Source of the DNA: Isosphaeraceae bacterium | Lineage (GTDB): Bacteria; Planctomycetota; Planctomycetia; Isosphaerales; Isosphaeraceae | Direction of reading: 5' to 3' | Assembly: GCA_026004735.1 (NCBI GenBank) | Contig: BPJS01000001.1 | Span: forward strand, 806,001 to 870,000 | Length of the DNA stretch: 64,000 bases | In this document: piece by piece, positions 32,999 through 46,835 of the stretch | How positions within the stretch are numbered: position 1 is the first letter of the stretch | Layout: each line of letters starts with the position of its first letter | Made by a program: the position numbers and the translations under genes | Notes under the pieces: generated by a model | The model's database searches: none | The model's input: the letters and a program-made list of their open reading frames with translations, nothing else | What the model was told of the DNA's origin: nothing

Positions 32999-33204
32999 GA
33001 TGAAGCGATCCCGAATTGGCACCCCTGGCCGCCGCTCTCGGGCGAAGCGGCGTCGCAGGGCCGTTGTCCGCGTATCAGGCGGCGAGACGGTAAGCAACGT
33101 TGCCGTTGCCAGTTAGGTTTTGGTCGGCTTTTAACGAGGCCTGCTGACCAACCTCGACACGCAACCGGTCACCTCTGACATCCGGTCGAACCTGAATCGC
33201 CCCC
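32838..33204 (-). ncRNA. ssrA: tmRNA (transfer-messenger RNA)
   Basis: 367 nt. The acceptor stem pairs GGGGGCG (from 33204) with CGCCTCC (ending 32839), with A as discriminator and no encoded CCA. The 5' end 'GGGGGCGATTCAGGTTCGAC' and the 3' T-arm 'GGACGCGGGTGCAATTCCCG' are diagnostic. The tag frame lies at 33110-33075: resume codon GGC, peptide GNGNVAYRLAA, stop UGA. The tag ends LAA as needed for ClpXP/ClpAP. It rescues stalled ribosomes together with SmpB, encoded 150 bases upstream. The 3' end served as integration target for the element on its left. Confidence 0.93.
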
Positions 33205-33253
33205 AAATTGCCAAGCTCCAATCCGCTAGCATCCGTGGAGCCGCGGATCAGTC

Positions 33254-33281
33254 ATCATTCATCATACGATCGCCGGGTCAA
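33254..33281 (-). promoter_or_regulatory. Candidate tmRNA promoter
   Basis: On the minus strand: TTGACC (33281-33276), 16-base spacer, AATGAT (33259-33254). Transcription would begin about 43 bases before the mature 5' end, leaving a leader for RNase P to remove. Confidence 0.45.
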
Positions 33282-33357
33282 GGGGTTCGGTTCAACAATT
33301 TGGGTTAGCCCGCCGAGGCTGGGGAATGGACGGGCGTTGAGCGCAAGATCCAGTCTC

Positions 33358-33855
33358 TTAGCCGCGCCGTAGCACCCGATCGATTTCGCGCTTGGCATCC
33401 TGTTTTTTGAGGGCTTCGCGCTTGTCGTAAGTCTTGCGGCCCTTTGCCACGAACAACTCGACTTTGGCCTTGCCGTTTTTGAAGTAGAGCGACAGGGGGA
33501 CCAGGGTCAGACCTTTCTCGGTAGCCTTGCCGGCGATTTTGAGGATTTCGGAGCGGTGGAGCAGGAGTTTGCGAGGCCGTTTGGGCTTGTGGTTCATCCG
33601 ATTGGCCTGGAGGTATTCGGGGATGTCGCAGCCAAGGAGCCAGACCTCGCCGTCCTCGACGGTCGCGTAAGCCTCTTCGAGGCTGGCCTTGCCGTTGCGG
33701 AGGCTCTTGACTTCGGTCCCGGTCAGTACTAGGCCGGCTTCGAGTTTTTCGATCAGGTCGAACTCATGGCGAGCGCGCCGGTTGCGGGCGACGACCTGGA
33801 TGGTGTCGCCCGGCCCTGATGCGGAGCGCTTCTTTCCCGGGTTGGACTTCGCCAT
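33358..33855 (-). CDS. smpB: SsrA-binding protein SmpB
   Basis: 165 aa. Start at 33855 is preferred, as the residues before it are not SmpB-like and GGAGGG lies about eight bases upstream. Core motifs: 'NRRARHEFDLIEKLEAGLVL', 'GTEVKSLRNGKASLEEAYA', 'PKRPRKLLLHRSEI' and the basic tail 'KGRKTYDKREALKKQDAKRE' that enters the mRNA channel. It binds the tRNA-like part of tmRNA. Located just upstream of ssrA on the same strand, a common and functional pairing. Confidence 0.97.
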   Translation of the reverse strand: MAKSNPGKKRSASGPGDTIQVVARNRRARHEFDLIEKLEAGLVLTGTEVKSLRNGKASLEEAYATVEDGEVWLLGCDIPEYLQANRMNHKPKRPRKLLLHRSEILKIAGKATEKGLTLVPLSLYFKNGKAKVELFVAKGRKTYDKREALKKQDAKREIDRVLRRG

Positions 33856-33897
33856 GAGTGGACCCTCCTTCGGATCGCATCCGGACTTCAAAACACA

Positions 33898-34692
33898 TCA
33901 TATCGGCTGGATGGGGCTGGAGAAGGGCGGCTCGATGGGATCACACGGCAGGCTGGCTGCCAAACAGGCAGCGCGAAGTTCCGTCTGGAGGGATGGCAGG
34001 GGGTGGGAGGGGTCGAGGCAGAGCGTTGGAATGTGGAGGGGTGGCCCGACGGCCTCGGCTCGATCGCCAAAATGGATCGCGAAGGTGGGCTCGTGCGGAT
34101 CGGGCAAATCGGGGTGCCAGTCAGCGAGGAACTGCCAACCCTCGGGCAGCGCGTCGACGATGAGGCGCGCGAAGGTCCGATTGTCGGGGTTGGGTGAACT
34201 GGGCAGAATCGCGACCCTCTGCGGGCGGCGGTCGAGGTGGTTGAGCAGATCGGCCAGAGAACGCCCGGTCAGAGGATCGACCGCCGCCGGAGCAATCTCG
34301 ACCAGCGGGACCAGGACAAATCGGCGGAGCGCAAAACGGGGGTGAGGAACAGTCAGTACGGGGTCGGCTTCGATCCGGTCGTCAAAGAGGATCAGATCGA
34401 GGTCGAGAGTGCGTTCGGCCCAGCGGATGGTTCGGTAACGCCCGGACGCGGTCTCGATCGCCTGGAGCCGCTCCAGCAAGGCGCGTGGATCGAGATCGGT
34501 GACAAGCGTTGCCGCGGCGTTGAGGAAGGGCCCCTGGCCGTCTGGCCCGCCCACCGCCTGGGTCTGGTAAAACCGGCTGATGGCACGGACCGTTACATTG
34601 GGGTCAGCCTCGAGAGCGTCCAGGGCTTGGGCAAGCCGTGCGCGGCGGTCGCCAAGGTTGCTGCCTAGCGCAATCTGGGCGGTGTGGATCAC
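33898..34692 (-). CDS. folK: 2-amino-4-hydroxy-6-hydroxymethyldihydropteridine pyrophosphokinase
   Basis: Transfers pyrophosphate from ATP to the pterin in folate synthesis. 'IALGSNLGDRRARLAQALDA' opens the domain; 'FYQTQAVGGPDGQGPFLNAA' and 'RWAERTLDLDLILFDD' carry the substrate and Mg2+ ligands; 'VPHPRFALRRFVLVPL' closes it. No ATG fits; GTG 34692 gives 264 aa starting just before the first strand. The HPPK domain ends near residue 160. The remaining 100 residues ('LPEGWQFLADWHPDLPDPHE' and on) are an extension I do not recognise. Confidence 0.92.
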   Translation of the reverse strand: MIHTAQIALGSNLGDRRARLAQALDALEADPNVTVRAISRFYQTQAVGGPDGQGPFLNAAATLVTDLDPRALLERLQAIETASGRYRTIRWAERTLDLDLILFDDRIEADPVLTVPHPRFALRRFVLVPLVEIAPAAVDPLTGRSLADLLNHLDRRPQRVAILPSSPNPDNRTFARLIVDALPEGWQFLADWHPDLPDPHEPTFAIHFGDRAEAVGPPLHIPTLCLDPSHPLPSLQTELRAACLAASLPCDPIEPPFSSPIQPI

Positions 34693-34817
34693 GACGGCAG
34701 ACCCAACGGGCAGGAACCGGTCGGAAAGCTCCGTCCGCGCGGCTCTCGTACGATTTATGATCGGAATCTCGTCGGTCAGGAACAACCATTCAGGCTGGTG
34801 GCGTAGGGGTTCGAGCC

Positions 34818-35177
34818 ATGACAGACCAGGCAAACACGGAGCGAGGTGCCGAGCCGGGCGAGACGAGCCTCAGCGAGCTGGCGCGTCTGTTGCGCGACGT
34901 CGACCACCTCGAGCCGCAGGTCCGCCGAGAACTGGCCGACGTGGTCGAGGAACTCGACAGTGCGGTTCGAGGTGAACTCAACCCCGATCAGGCAGCGCAC
35001 CTCCGGCAGAGCGTGGCCCATTTGGTCGAAACGATCCGCTCACAGCGTGAGACTGGTCTGGTCGCGAATGCGCGGCAGCAGCTCGAAGCCACGCTTGTCC
35101 GAACCGAAACCGAGGCACCGGTCGCTTCGGGAGTGGCACGGCGATTGATCGAGATGATTGCCGATCTGGGTATCTGA
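34818..35177 (+). CDS. DUF4404 protein
   Basis: 119 aa, helical: 'LSELARLLRDVDHLEPQVRR', 'LNPDQAAHLRQSVAHLVETI', and 'GVARRLIEMIADLGI' at the C-terminus. This matches the DUF4404 outline (short acidic coiled protein). ATG 34818 is divergent from folK, with TAGGGG about ten bases upstream. Function unknown. Confidence 0.75.
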   Translation: MTDQANTERGAEPGETSLSELARLLRDVDHLEPQVRRELADVVEELDSAVRGELNPDQAAHLRQSVAHLVETIRSQRETGLVANARQQLEATLVRTETEAPVASGVARRLIEMIADLGI

Positions 35178-35608
35178 AGCGCGACGATCCTCATTCCAGG
35201 GCAAGCGACCACGAGCAGCCCCGCAACGCGGTCACGCGGGCCGATCCGACACAGCGCCTATCTGGCGCTGCCCACGCCGCGGTTGAGTTGCAACCGCGAG
35301 CCGCAAAGGCGCGTCCAGCGGAACGCAGCGGCAAGATCGCCATCGCCATCGACTCCGGCCCGATCGCGGGCCGACGGCAGGCATCGTTTGCGCGATCTGC
35401 GCGATCGTGATCGTCGCCCAACGGTTCGAACCACACGGTGGCCAAGCCCGGGCGGCGGCGGAGCCGATCGCGCTGGAATCGCCGGAGTCGAATCGCTAGC
35501 CTGATAGGGCCTCGCGCCCGCGTCTCGTGATGGGTCCGACTCCGAACCGAACGCGACGAGAACCTCTCCGAATCCGGAATAACAGCCAATCCCTGGACTC
35601 GAAACGCC
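35178..35608. other. Gene-free stretch before phosphofructokinase
   Basis: About 430 bases with no convincing gene on either strand. Probably holds the promoter of the kinase gene, but I could not pick one. Confidence 0.5.
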
Positions 35609-36640
35609 ATGAAAGTTGGATTGCTCACCGGTGGTGGCGACTGCCCCGGACTGAACGCCGTGATCCGCGCTGTCAATCAGCGAATCCAGAACGCCGGCGG
35701 CCATTGCATCGGGATTCTGGAAGGCTGGCGGGGCCTGGTCAAAGGCCTGTACCGCGACCTGCCGATCTCCGAAACCGACGGCATCATCGCCCGCGGCGGG
35801 ACGATCCTCGGCTCGTCACGCACCAACCCCTACAAACGGCCGGAAACCGACCTGCCCGAAGTCCGCAAAAACTTCGAGGCGCTCGGACTCGACGCCCTGG
35901 TGGCGATCGGCGGCGACGATACGTTGGGCGTTGCTAGCAAACTCCATGCAGACTTTCAGTTGCCCATGGTCGGCGTTCCCAAGACGATCGACAACGACCT
36001 GAACGTCACCGACTTCACCTTCGGCTTCGACACGGCGGTCAATATCGTCATCGAGGCGATCGACCGCCTCCGCACCACCAGCGAAAGCCACCGACGCATT
36101 ATGGTCGTCGAAACCATGGGCCGCCAGGCCGGCTGGATCGCCTGCTTCTCCGGGATCGCAGCCGCCGCCGACTATATCTTCGTCCCCGAAGTCCCCATCG
36201 ACATCGACCATTGCATCCAGGTCCTCAAGGACCGCCGCGCAGGCGGTAAGAATTACGGCATCGTGGTCGTCTCCGAGGGGGCCAAATTCCCCAATTCCAA
36301 GGAGACCACCCTCACCGAGCGAAAGGACGACTTCGGCCACGCCCAACTCGGCGGCATCGCGACGGTCGTCGCCGACAAGATCGAGAAAGCCACCGGCTTC
36401 GAAACCCGCTCGGTCGTCCTAGGCCACATCCAACGCGGCGGAGCCCCCAGCGCCTACGACCGCGTGCTGGCCACCCGCTTTGGTCTTCACGCGGCCGAAC
36501 TCGTTCTTCAGAAACAGTTTGGAAAGATGGTCGCGCTCAAGGGCACCCAGATCATCGCCGCGCCGCTGAGCGACGGCGTCTCAAATCTGAAAAATCTCGA
36601 CTTGGCCTTTTACCGGGAGGCCTCGGCATTCTTCCAGTAA
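35609..36640 (+). CDS. 6-phosphofructokinase, PPi-dependent type by motif
   Basis: 343 aa, glycolysis/gluconeogenesis. '[16 protein letters not shown]' starts the fold. The phosphoryl-donor motif is G-G-D-D-T (101-105) and the catalytic loop P-K-T-I-D-N-D (124-130). ATP-dependent enzymes have GGDGS and PGTIDND; Asp at 104 and Lys at 125 mark the pyrophosphate-dependent or mixed clade. '[20 protein letters not shown]' and '[15 protein letters not shown]' bind fructose 6-phosphate. If PPi-dependent the step is reversible. Single gene, plus strand, ahead of the rRNA operon. Confidence 0.93.
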   Translation: MKVGLLTGGGDCPGLNAVIRAVNQRIQNAGGHCIGILEGWRGLVKGLYRDLPISETDGIIARGGTILGSSRTNPYKRPETDLPEVRKNFEALGLDALVAIGGDDTLGVASKLHADFQLPMVGVPKTIDNDLNVTDFTFGFDTAVNIVIEAIDRLRTTSESHRRIMVVETMGRQAGWIACFSGIAAAADYIFVPEVPIDIDHCIQVLKDRRAGGKNYGIVVVSEGAKFPNSKETTLTERKDDFGHAQLGGIATVVADKIEKATGFETRSVVLGHIQRGGAPSAYDRVLATRFGLHAAELVLQKQFGKMVALKGTQIIAAPLSDGVSNLKNLDLAFYREASAFFQ

Positions 36641-37371
36641 TCCCGACACCCTCCGGACCGTCCCGCCAACCGGGTCGCCGCGTCCCTCGAAAAAATTTTT
36701 CAGGCAGCGTGTTGACCCGGGTCGATCGTCTGTTAGGATAGCCCTTGCCGCTGAGGAGTCTGACTTCAAAAGATTCCTCCTGGCGGCTACGTCGGTATGG
36801 AATTTCGCTCCGAGGATTGAACCTCTCGTATTCCACCGACGTAGAATGGTTCAGCAGGCCGGTTCGGCCCTTCCCGGCAGGTGAGCTGTCGGGGCGAGCC
36901 GAGCCGGCCTGACGTGTCGGCAGGGTGGGCTCACAGGCCTTGGCTTCAAGGCGTTGTGGCCCATTCGGTCGGCCGGGCATGTGGGGCCAACGATTCGGTC
37001 GGCATGCCGTCTTTGACAACTCGGTCGGTCGCAAGACACATCCTTCAAGCCGCTGCTAGCCTCTGGCTAGCAGTCAAAAGCGTGAGACCTGGGAGGGAAG
37101 CCGGCGGGGAGCCGGAGCCTGTTGGTCCCTGGTGCGTGGCGGCTCGTCTGAGGCGAGGGTGGTTCGGATCGTCGTGGAGCCTTTGGGCTTGCGGCGGGTC
37201 GAGTTGCCTGAGTCTGGGTGAGGCGCTAGGTGTCTGGGGAGCGGGCCGGTACCCGCGTCGGATGGTCTGTCTGGGCTGATTAGGGAGGCTCAGGCGGGGC
37301 ATCCGGGCGACCAGAGTTTTTCTCCGACCTTTCGGGGAACCGTGTCGGGGGCTGCGAGGCCTTCGGCATTG
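36641..37371. other. rRNA operon leader and upstream region
   Basis: About 730 bases. Contains the promoter at 36712-36739 preceded by an A/T block (AAAAAATTTTT, about 36690-36700) that could act as an UP element, then a long leader of roughly 630 bases to the 16S. No tRNA or gene seen. Confidence 0.55.
36712..36739 (+). promoter_or_regulatory. Candidate rRNA promoter
   Basis: TTGACC (36712-36717), 16-base spacer, TAGGAT (36734-36739), with an AT-rich block just upstream. Confidence 0.55.
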
Positions 37372-38900
<1,529 letters not shown>

Positions 38901-39584
38901 AAGGAATGTTGAGCGAAGAACGGCCGTCCGGGCCTTGTGGCCGGGGTGGTCCGATCTTCGAGGACATCGGCCCCGGCCCGCTGCCAGCGGGCGATCGGTT
39001 CCCGGGCCGGTTTCCCTCCCCGGTCTCTGATGTGGCTGGGGGTTGGGCTTGCGATCGATCGAGCGTCTGCTGCCGCCGGCCGGGCGGCGGGTGGAGGCCG
39101 GGGCATAGGGGTCCTCTGGGGTGATCAGAGGATCGATGCGTCGGCCTCCGGCCGTCGTGGCGCGCCGGCCCCCTTCCCGGTCTGGGAGGGGGTGGTGTTC
39201 TCTGGCAATCCGGTCGTGATGATTCCCAAGTTGATCCACGCACAGAAGGCGACTTCTGTGTGAGGGTCGTGGCGGGACGTGGAGGCTACCTGGGCAGGCC
39301 GGATGGGTCTGGTCTGGGTGGTCCGACGCGTTCCGTTTCACCGTAACGACGAGAGATACGTCGAGGCACAGTTTGATCGTGGAAGAGGCCTGAAAGGCAG
39401 GCTCGACGAGCCTGGTCTGAAGTGTCTTTTCTGCGTGATCCCGAAAGACCCGTTCAGGTTCTGGACTGCGGTGGCCGCTCAGGCTGCCGGGGTCAGGGCC
39501 TGGGCGTGAGGAGCATCCGAGGGGGCAAAAGCGTGGGTCCGTCGAGAACCGGACCGGGGCAGCCGTTGAGGCGGTTTCGGTGTC
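38901..39584. other. 16S-23S spacer
   Basis: About 685 bases. I see no tRNA-Ile or tRNA-Ala, which many bacteria carry here. Processing stems are expected but were not resolved. Confidence 0.6.
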
Positions 39585-42420
<2,836 letters not shown>

Positions 42421-42662
42421 GCCGCCGCCCCGCTCCCGCGGGCGGCCCCCGGCGGCGTTGCGGGCGGCCCGGACTGTCTCCCCTCGACCGATGGCTCCTC
42501 AAGAATCGGTCCTTCGGCGATCCCCCCAACCGGCCCGTCCCCCCGACGGGCCCGCCTCGATCGCCCTCTCTCCTCGACGGCCCACGACCCCAACCCGGCG
42601 AATCATCACGACCCAACCCCCACCGCGGCCGGGTGGCCCCTCGACGGACCCCCGGCCGAATT

Positions 42663-42770
42663 CCCGGCGACCATACCGGCGGGGCCACACCCGTTCCCAT
42701 TCCGAACACGGCCGTTAAGCCCGCCGGGCCCATGATAGTGCCTTTGGCGCGAAAGTCGGTCATCGCCGGG
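42663..42770 (+). rRNA. rrf: 5S ribosomal RNA
   Basis: Ends pair as CCCGGCGA with TCGCCGGG. Contains CCGTTCCCATTCCGAACACG, the conserved loop B/C region. About 108 nt, 240 bases after the 23S, completing a linked operon. Confidence 0.93.
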
Positions 42771-42972
42771 ATCCTCCACACACCCCACTCTCCCCCCGAC
42801 GCCCCGGAGCCTCGCCCCCCCCCACCCGCGAGCGCTCCGGGGCGTTCCCCCGCGCGCGTGGCGGGCGACCATCCTTTTCGAGTCGAGCAAAAAATCGCGT
42901 CGAGTGGTGAGAACAAACGCGGCGGGCGGCGTCTAGAGAGCGAAGAGGCTAGGGCGCCGAAGGGGGGCCGCA

Positions 42973-43464
42973 GTGAGCCGAATACGGCCGGAGGACCTGG
43001 CAGCCTGCTTCGACGCCCACGCCCGGGGCCTGCACCTGTACGCTCGTCAGCTCTGTGGCGACCAGGATGCCGAGGATGTGGTCCAGGAGGCGTTCGTGAA
43101 ACTATCGCGGATGCGACGGGTGCCGGAACATCCCGCGGCCTGGCTCTTTCGGGTAGTCCGAAACGGGGCGCTCGATGTCGCCCGGGGCCATCGCCGCCGT
43201 GATCGCCGAGAAAGTCGGGTCTCCCGGCGCGAAGCCTGGTTCGACTCCGCAGACGATCGACTCGACGCCGCCCTGGCGACGGCGCATCTAGCCGGACTCG
43301 AACCGGAGATCCGCTCGGTCGTGGTGGCGCGGGTCTGGGGGAACCTGACGTTCGATGAGATTGCCCAGGCCGAGGGTTGCTCGGTGGCTGCAGCCCACCG
43401 TCGCTATCGCGCGGGCCTTGCACGACTTGCCGAAAGGTTGGGAGAACCATGCCCGACGAACTGA
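42973..43464 (+). CDS. ECF-type RNA polymerase sigma factor
   Basis: 163 aa from a GTG. Region 2: 'RQLCGDQDAEDVVQEAFVKL' and 'HPAAWLFRVVRNGALDVARG'; region 4: 'EIRSVVVARVWGNLTFDEIA' and 'GCSVAAAHRRYRAGLARLAE'. The linker is short, as in planctomycete ECF groups. It overlaps by 16 bases a gene for a single-helix membrane protein, the usual arrangement of sigma and anti-sigma. Which promoters it serves is unknown. Confidence 0.92.
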   Translation: MSRIRPEDLAACFDAHARGLHLYARQLCGDQDAEDVVQEAFVKLSRMRRVPEHPAAWLFRVVRNGALDVARGHRRRDRRESRVSRREAWFDSADDRLDAALATAHLAGLEPEIRSVVVARVWGNLTFDEIAQAEGCSVAAAHRRYRAGLARLAERLGEPCPTN

Positions 43465-43910
43465 GCGAGCTGGAGCGTCGGCTGGCCGGGTGGCAACCGG
43501 CGGCACCGACGAATCTGAGCCGCGAGCGTATGCTGTTCGAGGCCGGGCGAGCCTCGGCCGTGTCGGCGCGAGGGCCCTGGACGCTCTCTGCGTGCCTGGC
43601 GATGGTCTGCGCCAGCCTGGGCGCAGGCTGGGCCGCCGAGCGGAGCGGACGGATCCAGGCCGAAAACGTCGCGGCCAGGCTGACGCCACGCGAGGCGCCG
43701 ACGGCGATCGAGCCGACGTCAAGCATCCCCCCGCCGACGATGCCGAGGCGCCCGCCCGATCCAAGCAGTTATTTCGCCCTGACCCAAAGAGCGGAGTTGA
43801 TCGTCTCAGGCTTGGCACCGTCGGAGGCCGGCCCGGTCTCCGATGTGACTGAGTCGCTGGACATGGGCTCGCTCAGGGTGCGGAATTGGGGCCGTGCGCC
43901 GAGCTTGTGA
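43449..43910 (+). CDS. Probable anti-sigma partner, single-pass membrane protein
   Basis: 153 aa; GGAGAA eight bases before ATG 43449. The N-terminus 'DELSELERRLAGWQPAAPTN' resembles the short helical start of small anti-sigma proteins. One hydrophobic segment follows ('TLSACLAMVCASLGAGWA'), then a Pro-rich, probably periplasmic part. No zinc-binding HxxxCxxC motif is seen. Anti-sigma function is inferred from overlap with the sigma gene. Confidence 0.65.
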   Translation: MPDELSELERRLAGWQPAAPTNLSRERMLFEAGRASAVSARGPWTLSACLAMVCASLGAGWAAERSGRIQAENVAARLTPREAPTAIEPTSSIPPPTMPRRPPDPSSYFALTQRAELIVSGLAPSEAGPVSDVTESLDMGSLRVRNWGRAPSL

Positions 43911-44030
43911 AGAGGTGGTGCGCGGCGGTGACGGAAAGAGGGACCGACGAACCGGCCGCGTTCGGCGTGCGCGCGGTGCGCCGCTGTCGTGGCCTCGTGG
44001 GGAAGGGGGTGTGTGGTGAGGGGCGCCCAA

Positions 44031-45476
44031 ATGATGACGGGATGGCGAGAGGTTGTGCTGGCGGCGGCCGTGGCAATCGCCAGCACGGCGGAAGCGTGGG
44101 GCCAGGTGGCTCTCGGCCCGCCGGGCCAGCGGCCCGACGACGTTTGGGAGCCGAAGCTGCTGGAGGTCGATCCGGCCGCGGAGCCGACGCCGGTCCTGAA
44201 GTATCGGCTTGTGCCGATCTCGTCGGAGCTTACCCCCGGCGACGCCGCGCCGGTCTACTTGCGCCAGCGTCATGAGATTGGGGACGGGGCTTGGCAGACG
44301 CTGGGCCGCGGTGCTGTGGCCTGGCTCGAGGCGCCGTTCGAGACGTTTCCGGTCAACGACGCGCGGCGGCTGGTGGACCAGTGGCGCGTTCGGCTCGGGC
44401 AGTTTGACATCGCCGCGCGGCGGTCGACGTGCGACTGGGGCTACCCGGTGGTCGAGCAGCGGCGGGAAATCATCAACATCATCCTGCCCGACGCCCAGGA
44501 GATGCGACTCTGGTCACGCCTGGTCGCGCTCCGAGCGCGGGTCGAGATCCACGACCGCACGTTTGACGATGCGGTGCGGACGCTTCAAACCGGTCTGGCG
44601 ATGGGCCGTCACCTCGGCTCGGGGCCGTTCCTGATCAACGGCCTGGTCGGCATCGCCGTCTGCCATACCATGCTCGACCGGGTCGAGGAGTTCATCGCCC
44701 GCCCGGGGGCACCGAATCTCTACTGGGCGCTCTCGGTGCTGCCCACGCCGCTAGTCTCGCTCCGTGATGCCTACGAGATGGAGCAGCGGCTCGGTGAGAA
44801 TCTCGTTCCCGCGTTGGACGAACTGGAAAGCCCGCATACGCCCGAAGAGTGGAATGTGCTGCTGGCCTCGCTCTATCGGGACCTTCAGCGTCTGGCCGGG
44901 TGGCTGGTCGGCGAGTCGCCCGACGACTCGGCCCTGAAAGAGACGCTGACCGCCGACCTCGAGGCCTTCCGCACGCGGTTCGGCGATGAGGCGCGAGCCT
45001 GGCTCGCCTCGACGTCCAAAGCCGATGCCTCCGACGCCGAAGCCCTGGCCCGCTACCTCGGATTCCGCTACCGGGCGATGCGCGATGCCGCCTTCCGATC
45101 GGTCTACTTGCCTTATGCCGAGGCCAAAGCGTTTCGGCAGCGGCAACAGGACGAGGTGAAGCAGGAAAAGAGTGGTCCGGTCGCGGTTTTCGCGGCATTG
45201 ATGCCGGGGATCGAAGGTGCGCAGCGCGCTGGGGTTCGGCTCGACCGGCGGGTTGCGGCCTTACGGGTGGTCGAGGCGATTCGGTTGCATGCCGCCGCTC
45301 ACGATGGCCGACTGCCGAACCAGCTCGATGACATCGACCTGGTGCCCGTACCCGTCGACCCCGCCACCGATGAACCGTTTGCCTACGCGGTGGAAGAGAA
45401 CGAGGCGGTGCTGTCGGCGGGGCGGATCGAGAATCAGACAAAAACGGAGCTGGCCTACCGAATCAGGCTGCGTTGA
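44031..45476 (+). CDS. Secreted hypothetical protein
   Basis: 481 aa; signal peptide 'WREVVLAAAVAIASTAEAWG' at the start. The body is soluble and helical ('DAVRTLQTGLAMGRHLGSGP', 'LIEGLVGIA'-like segments). Near the C-terminus 'RRVAALRVVEAIRLHAAAHD' and 'GRLPNQLDDIDLVPVPVDPA' resemble the end of planctomycete proteins annotated only as hypothetical. It follows the sigma/anti-sigma pair by 120 bases. No enzyme motif recognised. Its last 14 bases overlap the convergent DUF2071 gene. Confidence 0.8.
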   Translation: MMTGWREVVLAAAVAIASTAEAWGQVALGPPGQRPDDVWEPKLLEVDPAAEPTPVLKYRLVPISSELTPGDAAPVYLRQRHEIGDGAWQTLGRGAVAWLEAPFETFPVNDARRLVDQWRVRLGQFDIAARRSTCDWGYPVVEQRREIINIILPDAQEMRLWSRLVALRARVEIHDRTFDDAVRTLQTGLAMGRHLGSGPFLINGLVGIAVCHTMLDRVEEFIARPGAPNLYWALSVLPTPLVSLRDAYEMEQRLGENLVPALDELESPHTPEEWNVLLASLYRDLQRLAGWLVGESPDDSALKETLTADLEAFRTRFGDEARAWLASTSKADASDAEALARYLGFRYRAMRDAAFRSVYLPYAEAKAFRQRQQDEVKQEKSGPVAVFAALMPGIEGAQRAGVRLDRRVAALRVVEAIRLHAAAHDGRLPNQLDDIDLVPVPVDPATDEPFAYAVEENEAVLSAGRIENQTKTELAYRIRLR

Positions 45477-46230
45477 CCGGCGAGCCATCGGGCGGCTCGA
45501 ACGGCCAGAGCACGACATCGACCCGGTGGGCATAGCGCGCGTGAGCGGGGCCGGCCGGGTCGACATCAAAGCCGTGAATGGCCGGCAATTCGTTGGCCTC
45601 GATTCGGACGCGGGCATCCTGGAGCGGCCAGGCCGGATGGTGGACCTGGCCACGCAGATACGCGCCCGACGGTGTGCGGGCATAGAGGCAGTAACGTTCG
45701 GTCAAGAAGTGTTCGAGCGTCCCGGGAACGGCCGGGGATGGCGGACCGATCGGTTCGTATCGCGCGGCGAAGCGGGCACGAGGGCCAGGACCGGGGCGCT
45801 CGGATCGATAGACGATGGTCTCACCGACGGACCGGCAGGCCATGCGGGCGTAGACGTACGGTAGATGGAAGAATCTCCGAGCAGCCCAGACGGCCAGGCG
45901 ATGCCCGGCGTCGAGGCTGAGAAACCAAACCCCTGGTATACCATCTTTTTCGACATATGTGCGGACATTCAACTCAGGAAATGCCGAGAGACCTGGGACG
46001 CTTGGCATCCCGCGCCATGCCACGTCAGTCATTCGGAAGGGCACGACGGCCAGCCAGGCGGCCCCGTCGAAGGTTTGAAGGGTCAGCCCCTCGGGAACGT
46101 GCCGCGCCAGGGTCGCTGGCTCGACGGGCCAGTGCAAGAAGAGCAGGTTGCACCAGGACTGGCGGAACGTCCACGGCCGGGCCGGAAGGGGCCAGGGGCG
46201 ATGATCGAGATGGTGCAGAGAGGGGTGCAT
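45463..46230 (-). CDS. DUF2071 (YqjF-like) protein
   Basis: 255 aa from ATG 46230; upstream residues in the frame are Pro/His-rich and unconvincing. Family features: 'WCNLLFLHWPVEPATLARHV', 'LTLQTFDGAAWLAVVPFRMT', 'PELNVRTYVEKDGIPGVWFL' and 'FHLPYVYARM'. DUF2071 proteins adopt an acetoacetate-decarboxylase-like fold; their substrate is not known. Confidence 0.88.
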   Translation of the reverse strand: MHPSLHHLDHRPWPLPARPWTFRQSWCNLLFLHWPVEPATLARHVPEGLTLQTFDGAAWLAVVPFRMTDVAWRGMPSVPGLSAFPELNVRTYVEKDGIPGVWFLSLDAGHRLAVWAARRFFHLPYVYARMACRSVGETIVYRSERPGPGPRARFAARYEPIGPPSPAVPGTLEHFLTERYCLYARTPSGAYLRGQVHHPAWPLQDARVRIEANELPAIHGFDVDPAGPAHARYAHRVDVVLWPFEPPDGSPVNAA

Positions 46231-46343
46231 CACGTCCGGTCGGTGGTTTGGGATCGGCGGTTCATGGTAAAAGGATACCGGGAAGGGGTGTTCGTGTGGG
46301 TGTGTGGGGATGAAGGGCCTGATCCAATCAGGTGATTGATCCG

Positions 46344-46799
46344 ATGGCGACGGACCACCGGCCACGAAGAGCGGAAACGAGGCTTCAGCTGGTCGTCCGC
46401 TCCACGGAGATTGACATCAATGGTCATGTGAATAATGCCAAGTATATCGAATACCTCGAGTGGGGCCGCGAAGACTGGTACGAGCGATTTGGTTTGGATC
46501 ACGCCAGCCTGCTGGCGCTGGGCGCGGTCACCGTTACGGTCAACCTGAATGTGAACTTCCGCCGCGAGTGCCGTCAGGGCGAGAGCCTGGTCGTCGTGAC
46601 ACGGCCGCTGCGGCTCGGCCGGACGAGCTTTGCGATGACTCAGGAGATCGTCACCGAGACCGGCGAACCAGTGATCGACGCCACGGTCACGACTGTCACG
46701 ATCGACCCCAAGACGCGGCGGCCGCGGCCGGTGCCAGAGCCGCTAGCAGCGGCGCTTGTGGGTGACGAGGCAGAGGGTCGGTCCGGCGGGGTTGGATGA
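46344..46799 (+). CDS. Acyl-CoA thioesterase, 4HBT (hotdog) family
   Basis: 151 aa; an in-frame GTG at 46332 is an alternative start. 'VRSTEIDINGHVNNAKYIEY' is the hotdog signature, with Asp in 'STEIDINGHVNN' as the likely catalytic residue, then 'LEWGREDWYERFG' and 'VVVTRPLRLGRTSFAMTQEI'. Cleaves acyl-CoA or acyl-ACP; chain length not predictable. Confidence 0.9.
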   Translation: MATDHRPRRAETRLQLVVRSTEIDINGHVNNAKYIEYLEWGREDWYERFGLDHASLLALGAVTVTVNLNVNFRRECRQGESLVVVTRPLRLGRTSFAMTQEIVTETGEPVIDATVTTVTIDPKTRRPRPVPEPLAAALVGDEAEGRSGGVG

Positions 46800-46835
46800 C
46801 CAAAGCCTCGTCCGCGCACCAGGGGAGCAGCGACG

